DNA from: Mucidula mucida
Taxonomy: Eukaryota; Basidiomycota; Agaricomycetes; Agaricales; Physalacriaceae
NCBI GenBank assembly: GCA_015501055.1
Contig: JADNYV010000232.1
Span: forward strand, 1-56,260
Reading direction: 5' to 3'
DNA length: 56,260 nt
Shown: piece after piece, positions 34,105-45,352 of the stretch
How positions within the stretch are numbered: the stretch's first letter is position 1
Layout: every line of letters starts with the position of its first letter
Program-made: the position numbers and the translations under genes
The notes under the pieces: generated by a model
Told to the model about the DNA's origin: nothing
The model's database searches: none
Seen by the model: only the letters and a program-made list of their open reading frames with translations

Positions 34105-37100
34105 AAGGCGCAAGTTCCATTCTGCGCCAGAGTTGCTCCATGAGGGCTGCAGAGGGTAGTGTGACATTGAGGGGTTTGGTGTCAGGCGGTGGCATGGGTT
34201 GGAATAGATGTGATGGAAATTGCGACATGGGAACTTCAATGCGAGCAAGCGCGGGTGGCTTTGGCTTGTTCGGATATTGTTGGTGAAAATCACTGATAGC
34301 TTCGTCGGCATTTTTAAGATTGCATGCCGGTTCCCATGTCTGTTTGTGTATGCCATAACCCTTCCAGTGAACCTTGTATTAAAAACCCCGCGGTACTTCC
34401 GGGAATTCACCACTTTCTCAACCTCCCATTCCGGTTCGGCTCCTTCCAGCACAGGTGGTGGACGCGTGTCTCGGGGTTGCATCAGAAATTGCGGCTCGTG
34501 GTAAGGCGTCAACAGGGCCTCATTGAACACAGGATGAATGCTTTTCCATGTGTGAGGAATCTGGAGCTTGTAAGAGCTCGTCCCGACTTTCTTGATCACT
34601 TTGAACGGCCCAAATCGTTTGTCATCAAGCTTCTTCGTTGGTCGGTCCATGCTGAGATTCGTCCCTTCCAGCCATACTTTGTCGCCTTCCTTGTACTCTA
34701 CTGCCTCTGTTTGCTTCCTGTCATAAAACCGTTTATGTCCTCTTTTGCCATCTTTAATGCTGACCCCACTTCATCCCATATCTTCCTCATGCTGTCGGCA
34801 AACTCCTGCGCAGTCTCATTTCTCAATGCCGTTTTCGGAGCGGTGCCTTTGTAGGGATGTCTGCCCATGTCTGCGAAGAACGGAGTGACTTTGGTCGCCG
34901 AGTGCACTCGATCGTTGTAAACAAATTCAGCAAAGGGTAGCCATTCGTGCCAGTTGTTCTGATGGTAGTTGACAAATAACCGTAAGAAATGTTCTATCTC
35001 TTGGTTCAGCCGTTCCGTCTGCCCATACGCCGTTGTAAAGTTTCCTTGTATGCCCAACAACCGGTACAACTCCTTCATGAAACGCGAGTGGTATTGTGAA
35101 CCGCAATCATGTATCATCTGCCGTGGCATCCTATGTATGGGGAAAATGCGATCACGGTAAATGCGGGCCATGCCTTCCGTTGTCAGAGTGGTATGTGTCG
35201 GTATAATGTGTAATTGCTTTGTGAAGTGGTCCACAAACGTGCTGATCGCGTTGTATCCTCCTGATTCCGGCAGTTCTCCGATCATGTCCGTCCCTACTAC
35301 CTCCCATGGCTCGCTTGGCACATTAATAGGGTGAAGAGGTGCAGCCGGCTTCGTGCGATGTGACTTTGTAACCTGGCATTTTTGACACCCTTCCACATAT
35401 TCTCGGACGTCTCGGCTAATTCCAGGCCACCAATAGGTGCGTGTGATCAGCTCGAGGGTCTTGTACCGTCCCGGATGCCCTGCAAGCTGTGCATCATGAT
35501 GCATTCCAATAACTTTTCCCCGCAATTCCTTGTCCTTTGGTATATAAATACGATCTTTCCACATAGTAAGTCCATTTTCCTTCTCTTCCCATCCTTTTTC
35601 TTTGTTTTCTAATGCTTTTTGTACGTATCTGTCTTTGTTTCCTTTTCTTTGTTTGATTTTGTTAAGTAATTCGTCCTCCGGTGTAGCTACTGTATGTAAA
35701 GAAAATTGAATTTGTGATATAAAAAACTCCGGTTTTAGCAAAACAATGTTTTCGTTATCTTTTTCCCCCTTCTCAAGGCCTGTCATCCTTGACAAGGCAT
35801 CAGCTTTTCCCATCATCCTGCCTGGCTTATGAATCATCTGTATGTCATATTCTGCCAACTCCGTAATCCATCGCGCCTGCCTCCGATTCAACTTCTGTGG
35901 CTTCCAGAAGTACTGAAGGTTTTGATGATCAGTGAAAACCTTCACTGTCTCCTTAGCGCCTAGGAGGTATTGCCGCCAGTCGTCGATCAAGTCCATGATA
36001 GCCATCATCTCTTTGTCGTAGATCTCATAATTGCGCTCCACTTTGTTCAGCGCGCGAGACCGAAAGGCTACTGGTCTCCATTTTCCGTCAACAAACTGGG
36101 AAAGAACCGCCCCGTTTGCATAGTTCGAGGAGTCCGCCTTGACTCGAAACTTGCCATCGTCACGTGGTACGATCAGGACAGGTTCTTCCGTCATCCTCCG
36201 TTTCAACTCCTCGAACACCTCGTGCTGCTCCATGCCCCAAACCCACTCGCCCTTCCCAGTTAGCGATGTCAATGGCTTCGCTACTCCCGCAAATCTCCGA
36301 ATGAAACGTCGGTAGAAGTTGCAGAAGCCCAGGAATGACTGCACTTCCTTCTTCTTTGTCGGCTCCTTCCATTCCTTCACTACGGCCACTTTTGCCGAAT
36401 CCATCTTCACTTCTCCTCTAACAATAACTCCTAAGTAGTCTACAGTATGTGCCTCAAAACTACATTTCTCGGGTTTTAAATACAACTTATTTACTGGTAA
36501 TGTTTCTAATACTCGTCATACGATATGCCTATGTTCTTCCAACGTGTTCGTAAAGATAAGTATGTCATCCAAGTAAACTATAACATGTCCTTCATTGATC
36601 AGCTCCTTCAGAATGTGATTCATGAACGATTGGAATGTCGCTGGCGAGTTTGTAAGTCCGAAGAACATGACTGAGGGCTCGAACAGGCCTCGGTTTGTTC
36701 TAAACACCGCTTTCCACTCATCACCTTCTTTGATCCGGATGTTATTGTAACCCCATCGGACATCCATCTTTGTGAAACACTTTGCTCCCTTCAGCTTGTC
36801 AATAAGTTCTTGGATCAACGGTAAGGGATATCGGTTTTTGATCGTCATGTTGTTCAACTTCCAATAATCCTGTACTGGCCGAAGGCTTCCATCCTTCTTT
36901 TTGACAAAGAAGAATGGTGACGCCATGGGTGAGATTGATGGCCGTATGTGTCCCGTGCGTATGTTTTCCTCCAAGAACTCGTCTAATGCCTTCTGCTCGG
37001 ATGGACTAAGGGGATAGACCTTGCAGTCAACCGGTCTGGAACCAGGCATGAGTTCTATTGCGTGATCCTAGGGTCTTTGCTCCGGTAGCTTGTCAAAGTC

Positions 37101-37865
37101 CGCCTTGCTAAATACATCGGAGAATTTCTCAATGTAAGGTGCAGCAGCGGATGAAGGCTGTTGTGATCTCAGCTTTTTACCGCTTTTGCAATAGTTGTCC
37201 CAGTCCATCCAAAACAACTGCTCTTCCTCCTCCAGCTTCTCTTCTACATCTTCTCCTTCATCTTCTGGCGAGTCATACTCGGGTAAGTAGCCGCAACGGT
37301 CTGAGCATCGATTAAAAGTCAACATGGATTCTGTCCAGTTAATTGTGGGGTTGTGATATTGTAGCCAATCTAGCCCTAAAAAGATACTTGTTTTGCCAAG
37401 ATTGGTGACGGCCAACTCAATCTTTTTGGCGTGATCTCTGATCTTCATCCGGACCTCCACAAAACCTTTGATTGCTCCTCCCTTGTTTAGGGTTCCATCC
37501 GCATTGTAGACAGGAAGCTTGACCGGTAACTCCTTGATCGGGAGTCCGTTCCTTTCGACAAATTCTTTATTGACGCAAGAACCCGTTGCTCCACTGTCAA
37601 GAAGGGCACTTGTTTCCCATTCAGAGCCTGTGTGTACGCTCTCTATGGTTACTCGGAGTTTCATGTCCTGCCCCTTTGTTCCCCGGATGTACTTCCTCGA
37701 CTTTTTTAACTCTGTCACAACTTCCACCGCAGCTTCCTTTGTCAACGCTCTGATCGCCATCACCTTCTCTTCCGTTGCTTCTCTCTCTCTCCGCTCCGGC
37801 ATCCATGCTCTCAAAATTCCCACTGCTCTCGACACTTCATCCTCTCTTAGTGTTGTGCGATCCAC
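34103..37865 (-). pseudogene. Chromovirus Pol (PR-RT-RH-IN-chromodomain) with stops and shifts
   Basis: Protease: ALLDSGATGSCV near 37595. RT: from the HAIELMPG region near 37050, with [27 protein letters not shown] and the catalytic YLDD near 36570. RNase H: VKADSSNYANGAVLSQ and FTDHQNLQYFW. Integrase: zinc region HHDAQLAGHPG...CQKCQ, core VGTDMIGELP, MIHDCGSQYH and the Glu in ERLNQEIEHF. Chromodomain: VEKVVNSRKYRG, then in another frame HWKGYGIHKQTWEP. Lesions: TAG at 37068-37070 where Trp is expected (QRP*DHAIEL), TGA at 36516-36518 where Arg is expected (RHIV*RVLETL), a shift plus TAA before the HWKGY part, a break after MTGSKQRQ at 34698, and a missing HPQTD-like segment between TAY and GQTER. 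Stop at 34103-34105. A full Pol of normal size, but inactive. Confidence 0.88.
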
Positions 37866-38010
37866 TTGGGCATATTTGGCTCAAATCTTTCTTTCGCAGG
37901 TTTTGTTGGTGAAGTCGTCAATGATATTTTAGGCGTATCAGTACCAGTACTATAAATAGATTCTGCATCTGACGATTCTTCCCTTGGCAACTGCTCCGGC
38001 AGGACTGCGT

Positions 38011-38938
38011 CTACTGCGGGAGCTTCGCAAAACCCAACTCTTCGGCCAACTTCTTCTTCTCCTCGTTATTCATTTCGGTCCATAGACCCCGAATCGTCTG
38101 GGGTCGACCCTTCTTGGACAGAACCTGCTGACGTAGCCGTGTTTGCCACAGCTGAAGCAGAGTCCCTTTGACGTGTATTGTCGATGTCCATTGGCCTGCC
38201 GGCTCCTCCATAGGTAACACCGGTGGCATCTCGTTGTGTGATTGGCGTCGGGGGTGGATTTGTAGGATTGGCTCTCGATGTAGCCACCTGTGGAGCTTGG
38301 GGCCGGGACTGCATGCCGGGCCTCTTGCTCGCCATCTGCCTCCTCCACAACTGATCGATCTGAACAATCTGTGCCTTCCAATCCTTGTACTTCACCGGCA
38401 GCCCGTCTCGGCTGCCATAGATCTGGTTGATGATCTTCTTGTTGACATTGGTCTCGAGAAGTCGTACAACATATGCGTCATCCCTCAAGTATTCCGCCTG
38501 GGTGAGCAGGACCTCGAACTTCTGGAAGAAATCTTGAGCGGTGTCTTGCCCCTGGCGCAACCGCTTGATCTGGTCTTGTGTGTCTCGCGCAAGGTTAGAA
38601 TCCACAAATCGCTCCTTCAAATGCTCCTTGAACTCCATCTAGGAGACTGTCCATTCCTCTTCCTCCTCGTCGAAATTCTGATCCGAGTAGTTCTGGACCC
38701 ATGCATTGACGTGATCTCCTCGGATGTAGGAGAGAACAACATTGATCCTTTCGGAGTCAGATGTGAGGTTGTTCTTCTTATCACGGATGTATGTAAACAT
38801 GGATTGCCACCAGCTCTTGTACTTGGCCTTGTCCCCGTCATAGTCATAAGGCTTGTTGACAAGGGATCGGCCTTTTGTTTCAACATCGGCATGATGAGCG
38901 GGTGTGTGATGAGCGGTTTTGGGTGCTTTGTTGGACAT
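38011..38938 (-). pseudogene. Chromovirus Gag, one amber stop and C-terminal shifts
   Basis: Starts MSNKAPKTAHHTPAHH at 38938. Capsid-like region: WWQSMFTYIRDKKNN, VLSYIRGDHVNAWVQNY. TAG at 38639-38641 replaces an expected Trp (WTVS*MEFKEHL), after which the frame continues (QDFFQKFEVLLTQAEYL). Near the C-terminus the knuckle CFSCGKHGYVSRFC is in a different frame. Its usual His is Tyr, a change explained by CAC to TAC. The last part (MNNEEKKKLAEELGF) is in a third frame. Confidence 0.8.
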
Positions 38939-39537
38939 GGTGAGTTGGGGTGATGTGATCGGAGAGTGAAAGGGTGAAAATGGAGATATGGGTGATGCGG
39001 ATTTGGATGAAACGGGTGAGGGGATAGAGGTTTGGATGAATAAGGAGGAGTTGCCTAGATCTGAAATAGAATCCAGGACTTGGTAGGGTGGGGAATAATG
39101 GTGTGTATCGTAAGGTAAGTAAAGTAGGTAGGTATCGTAACTGTCTACGTTATTTTACCGACTACTGACTATGTATCTACGGAGCCCAAGAGCTCGTCAC
39201 AAGTTTGCAATTGCCCAGCCAACGTCCCTCTGGTGTGAGGTAAGCTAAAGTTTTCCTGGGAACGGGGGTTGACCCGTAAACAGCGCCCACTGAAGTGCAA
39301 CTGCCAAAAGTTTGTTCTCGTGAGAGCGGCTACTTCCAGCACCCAAGGCAGTTATCTCTAACTGTTAGCCGGCGCTACTGGAACCAATACACATGTATGC
39401 AGATGTGCGCTGGAATTAGGATTCCGTTGATCTGTAAACAGGGAAAGGGAATAGGGGAATGTGCGATGATCAAACAGCGAAGTGCTGATCGACGATCAGG
39501 GATGTGTGGTAGGTGGTCGAAGGTAGTTCCAATCTTC
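38939..39537. other. 5' leader of the chromovirus
   Basis: About 600 bases between the 5' LTR and Gag with no coding frame. Six bases inside the 5' LTR the minus strand has TGGAACTACCTTCGACC, the only TGG-starting primer-site candidate. The matching tRNA is not identified. Confidence 0.5.
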
Positions 39538-40068
39538 TATTAGCGACTGACTATAGCCACAAGACTAAACCAGGTACCACAGCAAGAACTAAGGAAGAAA
39601 GTGTTTGCGTTTGTAGAACTAGGCTAGGCCAGGTGTATAAACGAGATCGGAACTAAAGTACAATGATACTACACTACTGCTTATATACTAGTAAGTCTGT
39701 GTTTGGGACTCCTTGTCCATACATGTTTCCACTAGGGATAACTCCACGCCCTTGACCCAGTGCTGTATGCTACTAGTCCGTGAAACCATTAAATACGAGT
39801 GGTGTCTGCATGTAAGTAATAATACTAAAACAACCATGTGTGCTATGAGTGTCGGTGGTGTGTATACAATAGGAAGTCCATGAGGTATCGGCATGTATGA
39901 TGTCATCCCTGTGTTGGATGTGTGTCCAACATGAGTACGGCTTTGGTAATAAAAAGGGATATGATCGGTGACGAAACAGATGATGAAACAGTCCGTTGGT
40001 TGATAAGACAAGGCCCCCAATAAGATATGATAAGATGTGAAAATGTGAAAATATGGCGATTCATAACA
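39538..40068 (-). repeat. 5' LTR of the chromovirus
   Basis: 531 bp, aligned end to end with 33562-34091. The plus-strand left end reads TATTAGCG where the other LTR has TGTTAGCG. Followed by the TSD GCACC at 40069-40073. Confidence 0.9.
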
Positions 40069-40073
40069 GCACC

Positions 40074-43000
40074 CTTCTTCAGCACTAACTTGGAATCTGG
40101 AATAGCGGCAGTAGTAAAGCTGTCCAGTACTTTGGGAGGGTAGTGCATAGTGTTTTCGTTCTCCAAAACTTGGTTGGATGCAAAGTAGGTCCGCGCTTCT
40201 CCAGGAGACTTTACCAGAATATTTGTATTCATTTTGCGAATGTCATCATTCTTGGCGCATAAAATGGATTGGTTAAGGAAGAAGTTATTCTCCCGCCAAT
40301 GATGTGAATCAATAGCAGGATAGACATAGTTAATAAGACCTTCAACGGAATTGGTGTCAAGGCGCATAGATGGTGGAAGCTCTATAGTTTGTGTGCTTGC
40401 ATCAATATCCTTTTCACAGCCAACATCAAGAAGCCAACGGGCAAAAGCGGTGTTTGCAGGGTTTGCATTCTCCAAACGCATATTTTGAGTGAGATGAACA
40501 ATTTTGATTGTGCTTCACAGAGGAGATCAACAGAGAGAAGCTCCAACAACATCTTTACGGCTCCATTTAGGAATAACTGGGAGTGTTTGTCAAAAATCAC
40601 CTATATATAATGTTAGAATTGACATTTGAAAACATAAAAGAAAAGGACAAACCTTTGAATAGAGTTGTAATGCCACCTCACAGCTTGTTTGGGTTTTCCA
40701 GATTAAGATTTGCTCGAAGACGACGCAAAGTCCACTCTACTGCCTCTATGCCCCAACAATGCTCATTGGAATCTCCAAACCAAACATAAGATTGACCTCT
40801 AATAGAAGTTCGGCAGTATCTGTATGATGTCCAATATCACAGAATGAGTCCTCAAAGATAGGAATAGAAATTTTGTAGTGCAGATGTCCAGTTGAGCCAC
40901 CATGAAGCAACAGAGAAGCGATGCCTGTAGAAGCGGTACATAACGCAATGGAGAGATTGGCACAAACAGTACTGGCAATGGTATTACATACAAAGGTTTT
41001 TCTACCACCGCTGCCACTATGCATAAAGAATGATTTTCCTTGTTTTTGAGTGACTGACTTCATAGCTTTATCAAAGACGATGCAATTGAAGCTGGTCTGA
41101 TTAGCAGCGACTTCTGCTTGGAGTGTAGGAACATTGTAATTATGTTGAGCAGCAATGAGGGGATTAGGAATATGTTCACCCCAATTTTGCTGAGGAAGTG
41201 GAAGGCCAAAGTGGGTAAGATCTTTTCCTTTGATGTCGATACAGCATCCATTTAATAGCCAAAGGCCATAGTCGTAAACTGTATCCTGCAAAGTGTTAAG
41301 AATTGCCATGCACGTCAAAGTACGCTGAAGATTGACAAAAGCAAATCCACAATTCATCAGGTTTTGTAATGGTGCAATTGAGTAGCATGGATACAAAAAG
41401 TGCTTATAAAACAAAGCCAGTTGACATGACAGATGCTTCCTCTAAGCATTGAATCCACTTGTGATCATCTTCCAAAAGTCCTAATGCTGCACACGCTGCT
41501 TTGAATGTAGGATAACAGGTACCATGAACTGTGTGTAGATGTTTAAAGCTGGTGGCACCTTTGACTACTATTAACAGCAATTGTAGATAGAAGCATTTAC
41601 CTCTGTGCCAGACCGTTGGTGTGCTGTTCATACTTTTTGCTGTTTGTTCCAGACAAAATGCTGAGGAATATCCTGATACATGTATTTAGATGCATCAGGA
41701 CCCAGTGCACTGGCATTCAGCTTAAAGTAGTCTGTTAAAGTGGTATTCTTAGCTAAAGCACATTCAATAACCGCTGCAGAAGATTCATCCTCCTCAAAGT
41801 AAAGCTGTTGCTCTTTGGGTAGATGTATAGCTAATCAATAGATATTGGGTTCCTCTTTATGCATATCAAATTCAAATGTTCTCCAGCACGCTTTACAGGC
41901 AAACACATAGCAGGAGTCCAGGTACTCTTTAATTTTGTTGCAATTTTGGTAAGAGCTAAGCTCCAGTGTAGTACAGTTGTGGCCCTTGTAGATGTACTTG
42001 TGAATGTACTTCACAGCCATCACAGAAATACATGCCTCCACGTTAATGTGACATCTATAGCAACAAAGGAGATAGGAATTATATGGCACAATATTGCGAT
42101 TGGTGTAGGTATAGGAGACGCCATTCCTGACGGGACCTTTGAAAGTAGGACCATTGCGTGGACACTTCAACTTAGGATAGCCATCACCACTAAAAGTAGT
42201 AACTTTGCAAAAGTCCTTTGGATAGTTCTTTTGGCATGCAGTAGCTCCCTCCGGTTTGCAGCAATGATCACATGGTCCATGTTTCATGCAAGTTGTCATG
42301 ACATCATATAGCACAGGATTCAAATCCTTGTCCGGAATCTGAGTACAGCATAAATGATTTGCATCTGCAGGTGTACATATTTTATGAGAGGGACTGAGGA
42401 AGATGAGGAGATGCATATGAGGAAGGCCGCGCTTTTAAAACTCAATTGTATGAACCAATGCTCAAACTGGACCAAAAAGTCCTTCTCAGACTTCTTTGAG
42501 AAGAGCGTTCTTTTTAATCTTGAAGACACGTGCAACAATATCAGGCCAATCTGCTGCTGTCTGCACAGGATTCCCATTATTATCTTTCATCAAAGCATCT
42601 TGAATTTTAGGCCAATTGGGGTTTGCCGTCATGATAAGAAAGATGTTAGGCTTTTGATATGCTCGACAGATTGTCATAGAGTCCTGGTAGAGCTGATGCA
42701 TAGCACGGGGACTGCCAGAGTGTGATGAGGGTAGAACAGTGACCTTGCCAGTCTGTGCCATATCGGCATCTCCATTGTGTAAAGCGTCTGCCATGCCTTT
42801 ATACAACTCGGAGCAAATTGTTGACTGATTATTGTGAACCCAGTTGAGACGGTTCTGCTTGGTCGAAGCCCATGCATCAACAATGTACTGCTGAAATAGA
42901 TGTCTTGCCAAAAAGAGTGCTCAATCTTGATTGCCAATATGTGGATGAATACAATAAGCAGTGTACATTGCCTGCATCAACCATGTTTGAGATGACAGTG

Positions 43001-43107
43001 AGCAGAGGCAAGTGACTTGAATCGGCGTTGCATGCCAAAAAGGGAATGGAGATCGCTGGAAAAGTCCCACGACCCGGCAAACGGCTGAGGAGGAAAGCCA
43101 GGTTCAC
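40074..43107 (-). pseudogene. Helitron RepHel protein, N-terminal and central parts
   Basis: From right to left on the minus strand: ARHLFQQYIVDAWAS, NRLNWVHNNQ, LPSSHSGSPRAMHQLYQD and MTANPNWPKIQDAL (Helitron N domain, 42911-42490); HTIEF*KRGLPHMHLLIFL, then HGPCDHC, CHINVE and KYIHKYIYKGHN (Rep region with the conserved HxH and Tyr pair, about 42450-41990); LLLIVVKGATSFKHLHTV (41600-41520); helicase start with a damaged Walker A, SGSGGRKTF (one codon shorter than GxGGTGKT), near 41000; DF*QTLPVIPKWSR, MRLENANPANTAFARW (40490) and PDSKLVLKKGA at the Gypsy insertion. A 52-nt intron-like gap (40652-40601, GT-AG) joins LFKG to DF. At least seven in-frame stops and a shift near 40790 inactivate it. 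Confidence 0.85.
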
Positions 43108-43110
43108 GCG

Positions 43111-43410
43111 TGAGAGTTGCTTAGGTAAATAAAGAACCCTTTAATTGTGGCAGTGCAGTTACCCCGCCTAAGTGTCTATTGTATTGTAGATGTATTGTAG
43201 ATATTGCCCTTGGCCTTGACTGGCCCAAAATAGGTGAAGTCATATCATGTGCACATGACGGCGTCCAGACCAAAGACAACAGTTTGACCACAAGTTTTGA
43301 TTGTGTGCATCATGTGACCAACATCCTCTTGTTCACTTACCAAACCATCACCACCACCAGCGGTCAACATCATACATCACCGCCAGCGTTTTGTTGTTCT
43401 TTTTGTAGCC
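43111..43410. other. Spacer beyond the Helitron coding region
   Basis: No gene recognised. It may contain the 5' end of the Helitron, which I could not place. Short repeats of tgtattgtagat occur near 43180-43200. Confidence 0.4.
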
Positions 43411-43530
43411 CTGTGGCATTTTCTTGTTTGTTCCAGTGCGCCCCGTGGCATTTTTCTTGTTTGTTCCAGTACGCCCCATGGCATTTTTCTTATTTGTTCC
43501 AGTGCGCCCCATGGCATTTTCTTGTTTGTT
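43411..43530. repeat. Minisatellite, about 3.7 copies of a 32-33 bp unit
   Basis: The unit begins gtggcattttcttgtttg and ends ttccagtgcgcccc. Copies differ by single substitutions and by the length of a T-run. The open frames across it are a by-product of the repeat. Confidence 0.85.
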
Positions 43531-43849
43531 CCGTATCTGTACTCTTGTCTGTTTGTCCGTGGTTCCGTGGCCATGTTCTGGTTTGTGCTTTCCTGTCCGT
43601 CATGGTTCTGTGGACCGTGCTCTTGTCTGTGGATTTGGGTTTGTGCATGTCCTTGTTGCTGCCCGGCCTTGTGGGCACGCTGTGTCTGTTTGTCTTAGAC
43701 ACAATTTCCGAGTGTGCACTGATATAATCCCGCACATCTCCGGAATATGCCTTTGTGTCTTGGTTCATCCTTAACATCTCAATTGTGGTGGTGCGAGAAG
43801 AACACATTATTGTCTGTAGGGGAGTTGACGATTGAGTTCCTGTCGGTGC
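43531..43849. other. No gene recognised
   Basis: Frames here continue out of the minisatellite and show no motif. Confidence 0.35.
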
Positions 43850-44347
43850 AGATTACCGGACTGGGTCAACACTGCTTGCCAGTGGACCACATTGACTGGG
43901 GCCGACGGGGTTGACGACTCGTCGCGCTGATTTGACTGTGACTGCCCTTGGGCGCGCGCGCTGAAGCATGGGAGTGTCACCCTCGTCGGCAGTGTTGACT
44001 CTGGGTATATTATCTTCTCATCTGCTACTTATGTGCACACTGATGGTAATGTGGGAGAGGACTCATATTGAAGCACGAAAGTGGCTCACTCTAGGCTTCT
44101 TGTCTGTATGGTGTCCAAGTTGTAGCAATGAGGAGGTAGTTAAAACCATTGAGTGTTGGTATCGTGCGGGGGACGATTGAAATGACAATGTTTGTGCAGG
44201 TTTTTTGCCTGTCTACGGAATTGCTGCCATGATGGATAGACTGGCCCCAACACTGGTGTCTTGGTTGGATGTTCACAAAGCTGATGTTCTCAGATTATCC
44301 TCTGGCATTTGAAGTACTGCGGCGAAGGACATGATACCGGCCAGATG

Positions 44348-45352
44348 TAGGGATGTGCGCCGTACCGTTACGGTTACGGCCGTAAGCCTGCCACCCGTGC
44401 ACGGATACAGAGATGTCCGTTCCCGTACCGTATCTCAAGGTGAACGAGGTTCACGGTACATACGCTAGTAAGAACGGCCGTAACGGACATATGTATGGCC
44501 GTAACGGACGTATGTACGGCCGTATATATTTTAAAACATGAAGAAAACAAAGTTGTTGTATGGTAGAAGTAGGTAATTATCAAAAACAAATACAAGGAAT
44601 TAATCTTCGTCACCTAGAAGCTCCTCAACAGCGAGGCGGGCCAATCGAAGGCGATGCTTGACCAGCATCAAGGTCCTAATTGTGTCAGCCTTGAGATTTG
44701 ATCGTCGCATTGACACTGTGTCGCGACTGCTCGAGAAAATGTGTTCAACGGCAACCGCAGAACCTACAGAAAATTCAAGAGCAATAATTGGGTACCATTA
44801 CAGTGGAAATTACGTGCTACAGAAAAAAATAAGGGAGCTATTCATAAGCGAACTAGACCAAAAGTGTTGTAAGTTACCAAGACGGAATCTGAATGCAATC
44901 GAGACGCGACTTAGCGCGTCTTTGGATCGTGCTTGGCGCTGAAAGTATAATACTGATATTTTCTGACGCTATAAACATGTTCCGGGGCAAGAATCGGCTG
45001 GTTTGGCGTAGCTGCAGCCTTCGAGATGAACGTCGCATCCAAAAGAGGGTCCGTGGGAAAGTAATCGTACCACGCGGTTATTCTCGCAAAATGGCAACAC
45101 CGACCATGCCTCGCCACTGTTCATATTCAAAATGTGATGCTGCGCGCACTTCGTCATGGATACTGAGCATTGTTTTGATTAATTAGAGATACCGTATACG
45201 GCCGTCCACGGCCGTATCCAAGCACCGCAACGGGCATGCACCCGAACCGTGACCGTGCCGTAGGGTGGATGTCTAACGCGCTCACGGTACGCGTCCCGTA
45301 ACCCGTACGCCGTACCGTATGGACCGTACATACGGTACGGCGCACATCCCTA
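44348..45352. mobile_element. Non-autonomous hAT element, 1005 bp
   Basis: Perfect terminal inverted repeats of 21 bp starting TAGGGATGTGCGCCGTACC, flanked by the 8-bp TSD gccagatg (44340-44347 and 45353-45360). Length of TSD and TAGGGATG-type ends fit hAT. Subterminal DNA is packed with acggccgt and ccgtaccgta motifs, as expected for transposase binding. Only the C-terminal end of a transposase remains inside. Confidence 0.9.
44600..44753 (-). pseudogene. hAT transposase C-terminal dimerisation end
   Basis: Minus strand reads VEHIFSSSRDTVSMRRSNLK, then TIRTLMLVKHRLRLARLAVE and a stop at 44600-44602. The FSSxRDT...RR..L...TI..LM..K pattern is the conserved C-terminal dimerisation segment of hAT transposases. 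Upstream catalytic parts are missing, so the element depends on a full-length relative. Confidence 0.75.

Larger units (their letters stand above)
33562..40068 (-). mobile_element. Complete Ty3/Gypsy chromovirus, 6.5 kb
   Basis: Two LTRs of about 530 bp, a polypurine tract next to the 3' LTR, Gag and Pol with protease, RT, RNase H, integrase and a C-terminal chromodomain, all on the minus strand, flanked by the 5-bp TSD GCACC. The domain order and chromodomain identify a chromovirus. In-frame stops and shifts show it is no longer active. It is inserted in the helicase gene of the Helitron and so is younger than it. Confidence 0.92.
33028..43110 (-). mobile_element. Helitron, degraded, split by a Gypsy insertion
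   Basis: The minus strand encodes Rep-like and PIF1-like helicase regions in Helitron order (43107 to 40074, then 33561 to 33124), interrupted by the chromovirus at 33562-40068. Without that insert the element is about 3.6 kb. Its 3' terminus may be near the palindrome ttggggcgcgccccaa (33071-33086) or the 10-bp inverted repeat ccaacaagct...agcttgttgg (33028-33074). No convincing CTRR-T end or 5' TC end could be fixed. Confidence 0.7.

Noticed and set aside
38168..38953. 261-codon plus-strand frame opposite chromovirus Gag
   Set aside because: Antisense shadow; the minus strand has clear Gag sequence.
43377..43807. Frames across the minisatellite (minus 65 and 105 codons, plus 116 and 182 codons)
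   Set aside because: Open frames produced by a tandem repeat whose unit is near a multiple of three; no motif.
44658..44942. 94-codon plus-strand frame inside the hAT element
   Set aside because: Overlaps, in antisense, the recognisable hAT dimerisation segment and shows no motif of its own.
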